64,000 nt of DNA, taken from Symbiodinium natans (Eukaryota; Sar; Dinophyceae; Suessiales; Symbiodiniaceae). The stretch covers positions 997,501 through 1,061,500 of the forward strand of contig CAJNDS010001890.1 of NCBI GenBank assembly GCA_905221605.1, given 5' to 3'. A program made the translations under genes and the position numbers. A model generated the notes under the pieces. That model was given only the letters and a program-made list of their open reading frames with translations, did no database searches and was not told the origin of the DNA. Shown one piece after another: positions 28,007 to 36,661 of this stretch (position 1 is its first letter; each line of letters opens with the position of its first letter).

Positions 28007-31000
28007 ATGTTCACTTATCAAGTACTCCGCAACAAACTACAACACATCAAAAACGGGAACACAACAACATTACAGCTAGATCTTCTAATTCCCCACAAGT
28101 ACACTGAGTACCCTCAACCCACTATGGAGTACAGCTTCATTCATCAAGCCAAGCTTAGCCGTGATTTTCTCCTTTCCCAACGACCCATTAGCCCCCCAAA
28201 GCTTCCCGAAAATTCCCCTTTCCCTCAACTCACTCCCAGACCCAAAATAAGAACGGGTAGGCGAGTCTCTTTTCGTTTCACAGATGGTCGTAAGGTAAAC
28301 TACACCCGAAGACCACTCCGCCATTTTTCGGCCAGCCGGCCCTTCCGCCCACCAACGAATTCACAGAAGGATAGGCCAACACCGCCTCCACGAGGCACGC
28401 CGGGACCCGGGCAACCGGGAGACGAAGAGTGTATCACCCCTCCCCCCCCTTCTTCAGTCCACCCTCTAGGTTTGGGTGCCCGCTCTAGACGCCTTCGACG
28501 GCAGCTTTTCCGCCGTTGGCGCAGGAGCGTGGGTGGGCCTATATTACCAGAAGCGTCGGGCAGCGCACTGGTAAAAGGGGGGGTGCCCTTGAAAGCAGTC
28601 AAAAGTAGGCGCCAAACCGGGGTACGAAATTCGTACCTTTTCAAAACCCTCATACTAAGGCCTGAACAAATCGGCAAGCAAGAAAAGGCTACTCCGCCAG
28701 CAGTAGCCCCACCACCCTTGCCGTATGGACAACCTTTTAAAATAGGTACACAAAACGTACAGGGAATGGCCGAAATACTAAAACACCAGTCAGTCCTCAC
28801 TTTACTCCGTAGTAGAAAGCTTGACGTCCTTTTCCTCACCGAAACACAAAACACAACATACCACCAATTCACCTCAGAGGGGCACAGGTTCATTAGCAAT
28901 GGCAGTAATAAGGACAAGTTCGCAGGAGTGACAGCAATCATTCCCCCCCAAACTCTACCACACCTCAAAGATGTAGTTCAGCATAGTGCGAGGATCCTTC
29001 AAATCACACTAGCAGCATCGGCCGGAGATGTTCACCTCATAGGAGTCTACTCCCCACACAATAAAAGAGATGTTGAAACTAGCAAGCTCCCCTTCTGGGA
29101 TAAGCTAGACTCGGTATTGCACAAAATTCCTCAACCAGAGCCGGTTTCTATCATAGGGGACTTCAATGTGAGACTACAAGGTAGAAAACCAGATGAACAT
29201 CACATATTGGGCCCCAATGTATATGGTAAGGGAAGACTCAGTATACCAACCACAGAAGGTAACAACAGAGAGCTCTATCTGAGATTCCTGAGTACCTCTG
29301 AAGCTAAGGATGTTCTAACCTACAAGCAGAGTAACCTTCTGAAGCACATCACATACCGAGATAAATCCCCTCCCCCATTAGATTGGCTCACGTTCTCTAG
29401 TGACCCCATAGGATGGCTACCAATTTGGGATAGATTTCAAAGCTTGCCCCAGTCAGAAAATGAGAACCTAAAGGTCGCAGGGAAAGTCAGGGATTACCTC
29501 ACTTGCTACTCCGCCTTAGTGCACGAACAACAACGACCAACCATTGACCCGCACAGATTCCAGGCACTGGACCGTTTGGTCACCAGATCCAAATGGTTAC
29601 CTACGGTTCAACAATGCCAAGCAGTTCATAGCACAGGATTTGTTAGTGACCATTATCTTCTAGAATCAGTCATTCGGGTTAAACTCAAAGCCCAACCACC
29701 CTCCACAATCAAACCTCCTGCAAGAGATTACTCCGCCATAGACTACTCCGCTAAAACCCTGTTCAATCACACGTTTAAAAAATGTACCAAACACAAATCA
29801 ATACCCAATCTCAACACAACTGACGCCAATTGGGCAGTATACACGGATGGGTCGGGAAGCAAAGGCCGTTGCTCGGCCACTACTCCCGCAGGCTGGGGCT
29901 ACACAATCATAACAACCAATCAAGATTCAATTGCCTCAAAAGGTCCAGTCAGCACTGATCCACATGCAGCAGTTCACCTAGGAGCGACAGTAGGCAGTAA
30001 TAATACAGGAGAGCTAAGCGCCTGGATGGAAGCGGCATTGTACATACTAACATTGACCACTCCGCCTAAACAAATTTCCTTCTACTACGACAGTCGTTGG
30101 ATGTCAGACGCTGTAAGGGGTAGATCTAAGGCTAAAAGACACAAAACCATGATTAAATATGCACGTATCTTATTGGCAGAGTTGCAAAACCGCACCACAG
30201 TAGATTGGTTTTGGGTCAAAGGCCATTCAGGAGACCACTTTAATGAAATAGCGGACAGGTTAGCAGAAGAAGGAAAACAAATACCTGACCCAGAGGGAGG
30301 TAGGCACGACATCACCCCTCTTCTCACCCCCTCGGAGTTCATTGAACCAGTACAATCTACTGACCACTCCGCGTTGGAACGCCTCAATTCCACATTAGTA
30401 CGAGCTCTGCACAAAGCTGAGTCGCAACACATACCACTACTGAAACGCAAGCCCAAGCAGCCCTGGATGACGCAGGAACTACTACAACAGTTCCATGAAG
30501 TTAGGCACCTAAAATCCATTGACCACTCCGCCCATATCAAAAAACACAAACTCCTTAAAAAACAGGCCCGTAAAATCAAAAGGGAATGGACACGCGAGCA
30601 GTTGCTTACTGACCCCAACCCGTCACACACCAAAATCTGGAAACAAGTCCAGAGCTTCAAAAAAGGTTTTAGAGCTAGGAGAACCAGACTAAAAGTTTCA
30701 GGCACACCAGTCCCATGGACGAACACGCACAAAATCTTTAGAGATCACCTCCAAAACAACCAGTGGTCCCCACCGGACGTCACCGAGGAGGAAATCGAAC
30801 TACTCCGCTCTTCCCCCCCGCTTTACAAGACCGACGAACTTGACCCCCTTCCCTTTCAACATGAAGAACTCTACGCTGCCATCCAGGGTATAAGAAAAGG
30901 CAGGGCCCCAGGACTAGACGGCGTAAAGGGAGAAATAATATTACTCCTCGACCACTACGGTGAAACCCAGCTACTCCGCCTTATGAACGCTTGCCTCAGA

Positions 31001-31396
31001 GCCAGGAAGGTCCCCTCTTCATGGAAAGAAGCGCTCGTGGTAAGCATCTACAAGGGCAAGGGATCAGACTCAGACCCCTCCAATTACAGGCCGATCTCCC
31101 TTCTAAACACGTTTTACAAAATCTACTCCGCCATGCTGCAAAAAAGACTAGCCACTAAACACGACGCACAACTACGCTCCACCCAATATGGCTTCCGTGC
31201 AAAAAGAAGTACAAAACAGCCATTGTTTATCCTGCGCAGGCTCCAAGATTACTCCGCCAAAACAGGTCAGCCTTTCCAACTTCTCTTCTTAGATTGGAAG
31301 CAAGCGTTCGACAAAGTTAGCCACCCCGCCATGATGGTCGCCCTTAAAAGATTAGGAGTGCACCCCACTTACATTGAAATCATAACAGACCTCTAA
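28007..31396 (+). CDS. LINE polymerase: endonuclease - RNase H - N-terminal half of reverse transcriptase
   Basis: 1129 codons. Residues 1-243 are basic and Pro-rich. An APE-like endonuclease spans about 245-560 with GTQNVQG, LTETQ (E279), GDFN (D385) and SDH (D548, H549). RNase H1 follows at about 608-755 with all acidic residues: YTDGSG (D614), NTGELSA (E669), YYDSRW (D695), KGHSGD (H740) and NEIADRL (D750). The linker PWMTQELLQQF is typical before LINE reverse transcriptases. Then come GRAPGLDGV, YRPISLL, YGFRAKRS and motif A FLDWKQAFD (D1096). A TAA at 31394 ends it just after motif A. RNase H ahead of RT is unusual; in most LINEs it follows RT. Start taken at the first Met after the stop at 27953; the Met at 28124 is possible. 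Confidence 0.9.
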   Translation: MFTYQVLRNKLQHIKNGNTTTLQLDLLIPHKYTEYPQPTMEYSFIHQAKLSRDFLLSQRPISPPKLPENSPFPQLTPRPKIRTGRRVSFRFTDGRKVNYTRRPLRHFSASRPFRPPTNSQKDRPTPPPRGTPGPGQPGDEECITPPPPSSVHPLGLGARSRRLRRQLFRRWRRSVGGPILPEASGSALVKGGVPLKAVKSRRQTGVRNSYLFKTLILRPEQIGKQEKATPPAVAPPPLPYGQPFKIGTQNVQGMAEILKHQSVLTLLRSRKLDVLFLTETQNTTYHQFTSEGHRFISNGSNKDKFAGVTAIIPPQTLPHLKDVVQHSARILQITLAASAGDVHLIGVYSPHNKRDVETSKLPFWDKLDSVLHKIPQPEPVSIIGDFNVRLQGRKPDEHHILGPNVYGKGRLSIPTTEGNNRELYLRFLSTSEAKDVLTYKQSNLLKHITYRDKSPPPLDWLTFSSDPIGWLPIWDRFQSLPQSENENLKVAGKVRDYLTCYSALVHEQQRPTIDPHRFQALDRLVTRSKWLPTVQQCQAVHSTGFVSDHYLLESVIRVKLKAQPPSTIKPPARDYSAIDYSAKTLFNHTFKKCTKHKSIPNLNTTDANWAVYTDGSGSKGRCSATTPAGWGYTIITTNQDSIASKGPVSTDPHAAVHLGATVGSNNTGELSAWMEAALYILTLTTPPKQISFYYDSRWMSDAVRGRSKAKRHKTMIKYARILLAELQNRTTVDWFWVKGHSGDHFNEIADRLAEEGKQIPDPEGGRHDITPLLTPSEFIEPVQSTDHSALERLNSTLVRALHKAESQHIPLLKRKPKQPWMTQELLQQFHEVRHLKSIDHSAHIKKHKLLKKQARKIKREWTREQLLTDPNPSHTKIWKQVQSFKKGFRARRTRLKVSGTPVPWTNTHKIFRDHLQNNQWSPPDVTEEEIELLRSSPPLYKTDELDPLPFQHEELYAAIQGIRKGRAPGLDGVKGEIILLLDHYGETQLLRLMNACLRARKVPSSWKEALVVSIYKGKGSDSDPSNYRPISLLNTFYKIYSAMLQKRLATKHDAQLRSTQYGFRAKRSTKQPLFILRRLQDYSAKTGQPFQLLFLDWKQAFDKVSHPAMMVALKRLGVHPTYIEIITDL

Positions 31397-32494
31397 GGAA
31401 AAAAAAACGACCCCCAATTTTGCACTCAAGGATTCTCTCAAGAAAAAAGTTGGGGCACGCCGAAAAGTGGCATACGACAGGGCTGTCCACTCAGCCCTTA
31501 CTTGTTCATCATGATCATGACAGTATTGTTCCACGACATCGACGCTCGGCTTAGGAGCGAGGGTACACCGCAAAACACTTGGTCAATAGGCAAGCCCATT
31601 TATGATCTAGAATACGCAGATGATACTCTTCTAATGGCAGTCACGGCACCACAGCTCGAATCATTTTTGGCATGCGTACAGGTAGAAGCATCTTTATATG
31701 GATTACAACTCAAGTACACGAAAACCGAACTACTCCGCCACCCCAGCGCACAGGCAGACATCAGCTTTGCCGATGGCACTCCAGTGCCTGTAAGCGATCA
31801 GGTTAAATATTTGGGCTCTAGGATCAGCTGGACTACTCCGCCAAAAATCGCTATTCAACACAGAATGGAACTAGCTCACTCCTCATTCATGAAGCTCCAA
31901 CACATATGGCAAAGTAAACTACCCATTAAAGTAAAAACCCACATCTTCCATAGCTGCATTGTTCCTGTCCTGCTATACTCCCTGGATGTCCTCACACTAG
32001 AAACCCACTCCTTCAAAAAAATCGACGCCTGGTACCATAGGTATCTTAGACGATCCATTAAAATCAAATCCTCGTACTACTCACACATATCCAACCAGAA
32101 GGTTTGGAAAATTGCAGGCAAGCCATATTTGCCCTCCCAAACACTGCTGGCGCAACAATTTGGATTACTCCAGAGCTCTATATTAGCAAGCCCCCAGGAC
32201 CCCATTCACCATGTAGTGTTCTCTCCCGGATACAAGGACCGAATCAGATTTACTAAGGCTCGCACAAGAGGACACCCCTGTAGATATTGGTTTGAACTAG
32301 TTTCCACGGAAGCAGTAAGGTTTTATAACCACCACTCCGCCACAGACCCAGAAGCCCGAAGGGACTTCCTGGGCCTCAAACATTTAATATCCAAAGACAC
32401 ACGGTTTGGCGACCTCTTACGCACTGCGCCAACGCGCGCGCCGAGTATTTTCCCTATGTACAGCAAGCATGTTGGAAGCGCATGGCAGCCCTAA
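31397..32494 (+). CDS. LINE polymerase: C-terminal half of reverse transcriptase, same frame after the stop
   Basis: The frame is unchanged across the TAA at 31394-31396, so the domain is split by a single stop and not by a shift. It holds motif B SGIRQGCPLSPYLF (about 31463-31505), the catalytic YADD (31613-31624), motif D-like KYTKTELL and the primer-grip-like KYLGSRISW, then a thumb and a basic tail. The first Met is at 31502, inside motif B, so independent initiation would not give a working enzyme. The frame ends in TAA within CCCTAAAAAA, leaving no 3' UTR before the A tract. Confidence 0.85.
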   Translation, partial: GKKNDPQFCTQGFSQEKSWGTPKSGIRQGCPLSPYLFIMIMTVLFHDIDARLRSEGTPQNTWSIGKPIYDLEYADDTLLMAVTAPQLESFLACVQVEASLYGLQLKYTKTELLRHPSAQADISFADGTPVPVSDQVKYLGSRISWTTPPKIAIQHRMELAHSSFMKLQHIWQSKLPIKVKTHIFHSCIVPVLLYSLDVLTLETHSFKKIDAWYHRYLRRSIKIKSSYYSHISNQKVWKIAGKPYLPSQTLLAQQFGLLQSSILASPQDPIHHVVFSPGYKDRIRFTKARTRGHPCRYWFELVSTEAVRFYNHHSATDPEARRDFLGLKHLISKDTRFGDLLRTAPTRAPSIFPMYSKHVGSAWQP

Positions 32495-32499
32495 AAAAA

Positions 32500-32523
32500 A
32501 AAAACCCTAAACCCTAACCCTAA
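32500..32523 (-). repeat. CCCTAAA units at the 3' border of the LINE
   Basis: The A tract passes directly into CCCTAAACCCTAACCCTAAG. Confidence 0.85.
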
Positions 32524-32524
32524 G

Positions 32525-32685
32525 GATCTCGGAGCAAAGTCGCTGACCCAGCTCCACCAGGTAGGAGTCCAGCAGCATGGCCATGAAGGCCCCGTCCTGG
32601 AGCTTCTGCCCGCGGCGATGGTCCAGCCATTCTGAGAGCAGCAGGAAGAGGCGGCGGCGGCCCAGCACCCAGACCTTGATGGAGG
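32525..32685 (-). CDS. Candidate exon, amphipathic helical protein
   Basis: The minus frame reads SIKVWVLGRRRLFLLLSEWL, HRRGQKLQDGAFMAMLLDS and YLVELGQRLCSEI, stop-free. A TTTAGGG array abuts it upstream (32683) and CCCTAAA downstream (32523). It may be the next exon of the membrane-protein gene at 32.8-34.7 kb; the frame join was not established. Confidence 0.5.
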
Positions 32686-32767
32686 GTTTAGGGTTTACAG
32701 TAGGGTTTAGGGTTTAGGGTTTAGGGTTTAGGGTTTAGGGTTTAGGGTTTAGGGTTTAGGGTTTAGG
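32683..32767 (+). repeat. TTTAGGG array, about ten units
   Basis: Nearly perfect TTTAGGG units starting at the border of the exon-like island. Confidence 0.95.
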
Positions 32768-32799
32768 GGCTAAGCCCACTCCAACGGTAAACCTCAACC

Positions 32800-32918
32800 C
32801 CTCTACCACTATTGCGAAGCTTGAGGCTACCAGAAGTGGAAGGGCCAGGGCCACAGCGAAGGCGAAAGCTGCCATAATGGCAATATCCAGTTGGCGGCCT
32901 TCCTCCCACTCCTCTTTA
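32800..32918 (-). CDS. Candidate exon with one transmembrane segment
   Basis: The minus frame reads EEWEEGRQLDIAIMAAFAF then AVALALPLLVASSFAIV, an acidic lead followed by a 22-residue hydrophobic helix. TTTAGGG units abut the upstream side. Likely part of the membrane-protein gene on this strand. Confidence 0.5.
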
Positions 32919-33038
32919 GGGTTTAGAGTTTAGGGTTTAGGGTTTAGGGCTCTGAGACGTTGGAGTCGTTGGTGCTTGTTTCGGTCTTTGTCTATGTTTA
33001 AGGACGTGAGAAGCCTGAGAAGGAGGGACATGGCTCTT

Positions 33039-33401
33039 TCAGACCGATTTCATTTCCCTGTCCTTGCTCCCCAGTGCCATTTCGATTGCACGGGAGGTGT
33101 GGTAGCTGGCGAGGTTCATGAGGGCCGCATAGCTCACGGCATAGAATCGCAGAGTAGGCGGCTTCCTTCTCCAACGCAGCCATCCGGCAAGGATGAAGGC
33201 CAGGGCTGTGGTAAACGCCGACCAAATGTCAAAAAACAGCAGGGGCTCGTTCAATGCCATCTCAGTCAAAGTGCCTGCCAGCATCGTATCCAAATACCAG
33301 ATCTCCATGAGGGTGCAAAACGACGGAAGCCATCGTCGGGTTGAGCGGGAGCAAAGATGGCGCTTGCAAGCGCAGCCTCTGGCCAACAAGGTGAGCCCCA
33401 C
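33039..33401 (-). CDS. Candidate exon of a multi-pass membrane protein
   Basis: About 110 codons: LMEIWYLDTMLAGTLTEMAL, LLFFDIWSAFTTALAFILAG and LRFYAVSYAALMNLASYHTS give two to three hydrophobic segments. The open frame ends REMKSV and stop, which may be intron. Protein family not recognised. Confidence 0.55.
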   Translation of the reverse strand: MGLTLLARGCACKRHLCSRSTRRWLPSFCTLMEIWYLDTMLAGTLTEMALNEPLLFFDIWSAFTTALAFILAGWLRWRRKPPTLRFYAVSYAALMNLASYHTSRAIEMALGSKDREMKSV

Positions 33402-33436
33402 CTCGGCAGAGTCCCAAACCCATGCGTTCAGTTTTA

Positions 33437-33733
33437 ATGTTGCACCCTGTTTAGTGGGGGGGCCCCCCCCCCCCCCTGGACAGTCGAGGCGTGGATGGGA
33501 GCCTGATTACACGGCCCCCGGGGCTCATATGATTTTAATAAGGAGGAGTTTAGATAGGTTCAAAAGGGGCAGCGATGCCCGGTTATCTTTTTTAAAGGCG
33601 CGCCACGTGGAATTTTCTTACGGCGCCCGGACGATTTGTCTTTAAAGAGGAACTCCCAAACAGTCAGCGTGTCCTGAATAATTCGGCCAGTTTGTCTTTA
33701 AAGAGGGGGCCAATACTAAACAGGGTGCAACAT
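33437..33733. mobile_element. Mariner-like MITE with perfect 19-bp terminal inverted repeats and TA duplication
   Basis: ATGTTGCACCCTGTTTAGT at 33437-33455 is exactly mirrored at 33715-33733, and TA flanks both ends (33435-33436, 33734-33735). The interior is non-coding and has TTTGTCTTTAAAGAGG twice (33635-33650, 33691-33706). A TA duplication with such ends is typical of Tc1/mariner-derived MITEs. It lies between exons of the minus-strand membrane-protein gene. Confidence 0.85.
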
Positions 33734-34191
33734 TACTCATTACACTGATGCAACCGCACGAGCATCCGGAGCATGATCCACAAGATGCAGAGACAAGTCA
33801 CTGAGATGAAGGGCTTACATTCAAGACAGACCTATCTGGGATGAGTGGATCGTTCTTCAATTTGGGAAAAATTTCGGGACATCCAGCTGTTTAGTGAAGT
33901 GCGCCCTCCTCCCCTCCAGGGGAATTGATCCCGCGGCCCTGGCAGTTGGTCTTGAACTAGCTGCTCACCCACCCCCCCCCCCCCGCCCTCTGCTGCCCCA
34001 ACAACTCAGTGAAAGCAGTCAAGCGACGAGGCAAGACAGCCACCGCCCATATGGCCTTTCCAGCACCCGCGGCACAGCAGCAGAGAGGGGCGGGATGGCC
34101 ATCAGGGCGCATACCAGGGGCCGTGAGTGCCTCGTTTATCAAGAGCTAGGGGCATGACACGACGTTTAACAGGTTCTAAGTAGGATGAAGG
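33734..34191. other. Probable intron region; possible exon 33957-34142 (-)
   Basis: The minus frame with PGMRPDGHPAPLCCCAAGA and AIWAVAVLPRRLTAFTELLG is open but lies against a C-run at 33972-33986. No firm call. Confidence 0.3.
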
Positions 34192-34298
34192 TTGGGATGT
34201 TCCCCCCTAATATGAACAGCCTTTAAAAGGGAATATATTTTATTTTCACCATTTTTAATCCCTATTGAGGACTGTTAGTATAAGGGGGGACATCCCAA
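34192..34298. repeat. Palindromic element, family A copy 4, at an exon edge
   Basis: TTGGGATGTTCCCCCC is mirrored by GGGGGGACATCCCAA, with GAACAGCCTTTAAA/GAGGACTGTTAGTA inside. It starts within a few bases of the coding island 34303-34668. Confidence 0.8.
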
Positions 34299-34302
34299 GC
34301 TT

Positions 34303-34668
34303 AAGGGGTCGGATGGCCCTTTGCTGATTGGCCGTCAAGAAATCGAATCTACGAAGGCGGCCCCGATGCATGAAGCAGTTCAGATCAAGCTCGTCCATGG
34401 GGCAAGTCGATGCAATAGTTATCGAGGCAGCTGTCAAAAACCACCCCACCACGGACATAGCAGATATGATGCTCTCAGGCGTGCGTCCAGCAGGGAGATT
34501 GCGCCAGAGAAGGTCAGTTAGTGCTGTAATAACGACACCAGTGAACAAGGTGGCGAAGGCCAGCTGCAACACAAAGTAGAACGAGCGCATGCGCTCGATC
34601 TCGCGCTGGAGCGCAAACTCTTCGACCTTCTCCCGCTCCGACTTCCCAGACCTCTGCTAGGGCCCCAT
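34303..34668 (-). CDS. Exon of a multi-pass membrane protein
   Basis: The minus frame reads SEREKVEEFALQREIERMRS (cytosolic, charged). Two hydrophobic segments follow (FYFVLQLAFATLFTGVVITA and SAMSVVGWFLTAASITIAS), then MDELDLNCFMHRGRLRRFDF. Together with 33039-33401 and 32800-32918 it suggests a membrane protein of five or more helices. No transporter signature is recognised. Confidence 0.6.
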
Positions 34669-35863
34669 AAGGCCCTCTGAGAATTATTCCTACATAGACT
34701 CCTCTTAAACCCAATTAGGGAAAATGAAAAATATCCCATAAGTCTGCAATCCAGTACCCACTCTGAAAGTTTAGCCTTGGGTTTTTGGCAGGGCATATGG
34801 GTTTAGGGTTTAGGGTCTAGAGTCTAGGGTTTACTGTTTAGCTGTGTGCCCATCTTGGGGGGTCCCTGTAGTAAGGCCTTCAAGGAGTTGGGCTTTCTGT
34901 GGGATTTTTCTGGCGCCTGCTGGAGCACGTTGACACTACCCTAAACACCCCCAACAGCCCTAGGGCCCCTAAACTAAAGTTCTTAAAGCCTCTGTAAACA
35001 GTCGAAGACCGTAATTACCCTCAAGCCCCTTAACAAAAACAAAGCCCTTCAAGCCCTATAAACGCAATCCCCCTGGCTTGATAGCGCCTGCCCCGCGACC
35101 GAACATGTTGAATGGAGGAGCCTACCTTATTAGAGCTTAGGGTTTTGGATGGTTTAGGGGGCCTATTCCGAGGGTGCAAATACCCGAATGAACAACCAGA
35201 GCACGACCAGCAAGCAAGGACATCCCAAACCGTAAGCCCCAAACCGCAAAGCCCATAACACCCCAGAACTCGCCTAAAAAAACAGGCTTGACTGGTGTTT
35301 AGGGGGCTTAGGGCTCCAGACGGGAGACGGGATTGTGGATTCACTGGTCTGCCGCACCGGGAGGTCATCCTCCAACAGATGGGTTTGCACGAGGCTTTGG
35401 AGTTAAGGGAAGTGACACAAGCCAAGGTGTTGGGCTCTGGGATTGCAAGGTTGAAGCTGCGAGTGCTAGGGTTCACGCGGTCTTGTGATTCGAGCTCATG
35501 GTCCTGGGGTTGAGTAGCTCGCTGAAAAAGCCCACAAAGACCGCCCTAAACCCCAGAGCCTTAAAGACCGGTGCTTGGATGGATCTGAAGTTCCAGATGG
35601 CCGACCGAAACCACCCTAATCCCAAACGTGTTCAACTAGCCCCTTGGGCTGTAGGGTTAAGGTTTTAAGGGTCTGAGGGCCGAAAAGGCCCAAAATGAAA
35701 AACAATTGCCCCAAGAGGCCCCACGGCTTTAGGATTCGGCTTTGAACCCCTAAGCCCGAGGCTTGGAGGGTTCAAACCCTAAGCCCCTCAGCTCCCAAAC
35801 CCTCAACCCGAAACCATAACTTCAACTCTCAACACCCAAACCCTCAATCCCCAAGCTCTAAAC
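34669..35863. other. No confident gene
   Basis: Degenerate telomere-like text with a TTTAGGG patch at 34800-34832 and several frames opened by repeats. Nothing is recognised. Confidence 0.5.
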
Positions 35864-36020
35864 ATGTCGGGCTGCATCCGCGGCAGGTCGCCAGCTGTCC
35901 GGGTGTCCTGCACCCTTGCCCTCATGCGAAAGGGCGGAGACCATGATGCTACCGGCCACCGGCCTCTACTGGCCTCGGGCCCCGATAGCCGCCGGTGCGT
36001 GGAGGCCTACACACCCCCAG
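35864..36020 (+). CDS. Candidate exon, unknown protein
   Basis: The plus frame reads MSGCIRGRSPAVRVSCTLAL, MRKGGDHDATGHRPLLAS and GPDSRRCVEAYTPP before drifting into repeat-derived text. Overlapping frames are also open, so confidence is low. Confidence 0.35.
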
Positions 36021-36589
36021 CCCGTACCCCCCGAAGGCTCCAAGGACTCTTATTTTACGGGTTTTTGGGGCCCAAAAGCCCAAAAAACAACAGGTTTTTG
36101 CATTATTTTCACCATGCGGAGACTTTGGAATCAAGGTGCAGGGCACCCAAAAGCCCTACAACTTCTTGGTTTGGTGGGTAGGGTGCTTTGCAATTGACAC
36201 CGCCGAAGCCCCAAAACCTTTAATCCTACGTCTGTCATTTTAAGTGCTCAGTGTGCGGGCAGCTGGGCGTTGGAGGGACACTTTTTCAGTTCTCCTCTAC
36301 ACATTTCTCCTACTTTCAGACCAAGCATACCTGCCCGGTATCAGCCTCAAACCAAGACTCCAAAAAAACTTGCATCCAAACTTTATAACCCTAGTATGAC
36401 CGAAGTACCTGAACCCTAGGGCTTAGGGCTTTGAGGCTCCGAGCTTCTGCTTAGACTTTTGCGTTTGGGGTCCTCAGCCTTAGAAACCCTGAATTGCGGT
36501 TTAGGGTTTAGGGTTTAGGGTCTAGGGTCTCGGGTTTAGGGTTTAGGGTTGTGGGACTGAAGTTTAGGGCTTAGGGCTTTGGGAAATTT

Positions 36590-36661
36590 GCCCCTAACAG
36601 GAACTCGGACCTTGTCGATGACGCGCAAAGCACGGACCTCGCAGGACACCCCTCCAAATTC
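36590..36661 (-). CDS. Candidate exon, unknown protein
   Basis: The minus frame reads AEFGGVSCEVRALRVIDKV then RVPV, in a short island downstream of a TTTAGGG array (36500-36550). Product unknown. Confidence 0.35.

Larger units (their letters stand above)
26205..32341 (+). repeat. Dispersed motif YACTCCGC, 22 copies within the LINE
   Basis: Starts of YACTCCGCC: 26205, 26284, 26709, 27116, 27312, 28314, 28690, 29507, 29729, 30058, 30524, 30972, 31124, 31250, 31731, 31834, 32333. The last base varies at 27470, 28023, 29744, 30365 and 30801. All are on the sense strand. Codon phase varies: ten read Y/H-S-A, seven T-P-P/L, five L-R. Spacing is 15-817 nt and irregular. About 0.4 copies of the 7-mer core would be expected by chance. 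Confidence 0.95.
25804..32503 (+). mobile_element. Non-LTR retrotransposon (LINE), about 6.7 kb, between telomeric repeats
   Basis: The element has a short 5' leader, an ORF1 region (25837-27500, one frame change), a 500-nt spacer, and a polymerase frame (28007-32494) with APE-type endonuclease, RNase H and reverse transcriptase, ending in a 12-13-nt A tract at about 32494-32506. No LTRs are seen. Directly beyond the tail lie CCCTAAACCCTAACCCTAAG, and directly before the leader CCCTAAA units, so it sits in a telomere-like array. A target duplication cannot be resolved inside such repeats. Only one frameshift and one stop interrupt it, so it is young or recently active. Confidence 0.9.

Noticed and set aside
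28300-28968. 222-codon minus frame over the LINE, and similar minus frames at 30085-30732 and 26808-27368
   Set aside because: Shadows of the LINE coding frames, whose domains are unambiguous on the plus strand.
31502-32494. A separate gene starting at the Met at 31502
   Set aside because: That Met lies within RT motif B in the same frame as the upstream polymerase; the part before it (31397-31501) is coding and contiguous apart from one TAA.
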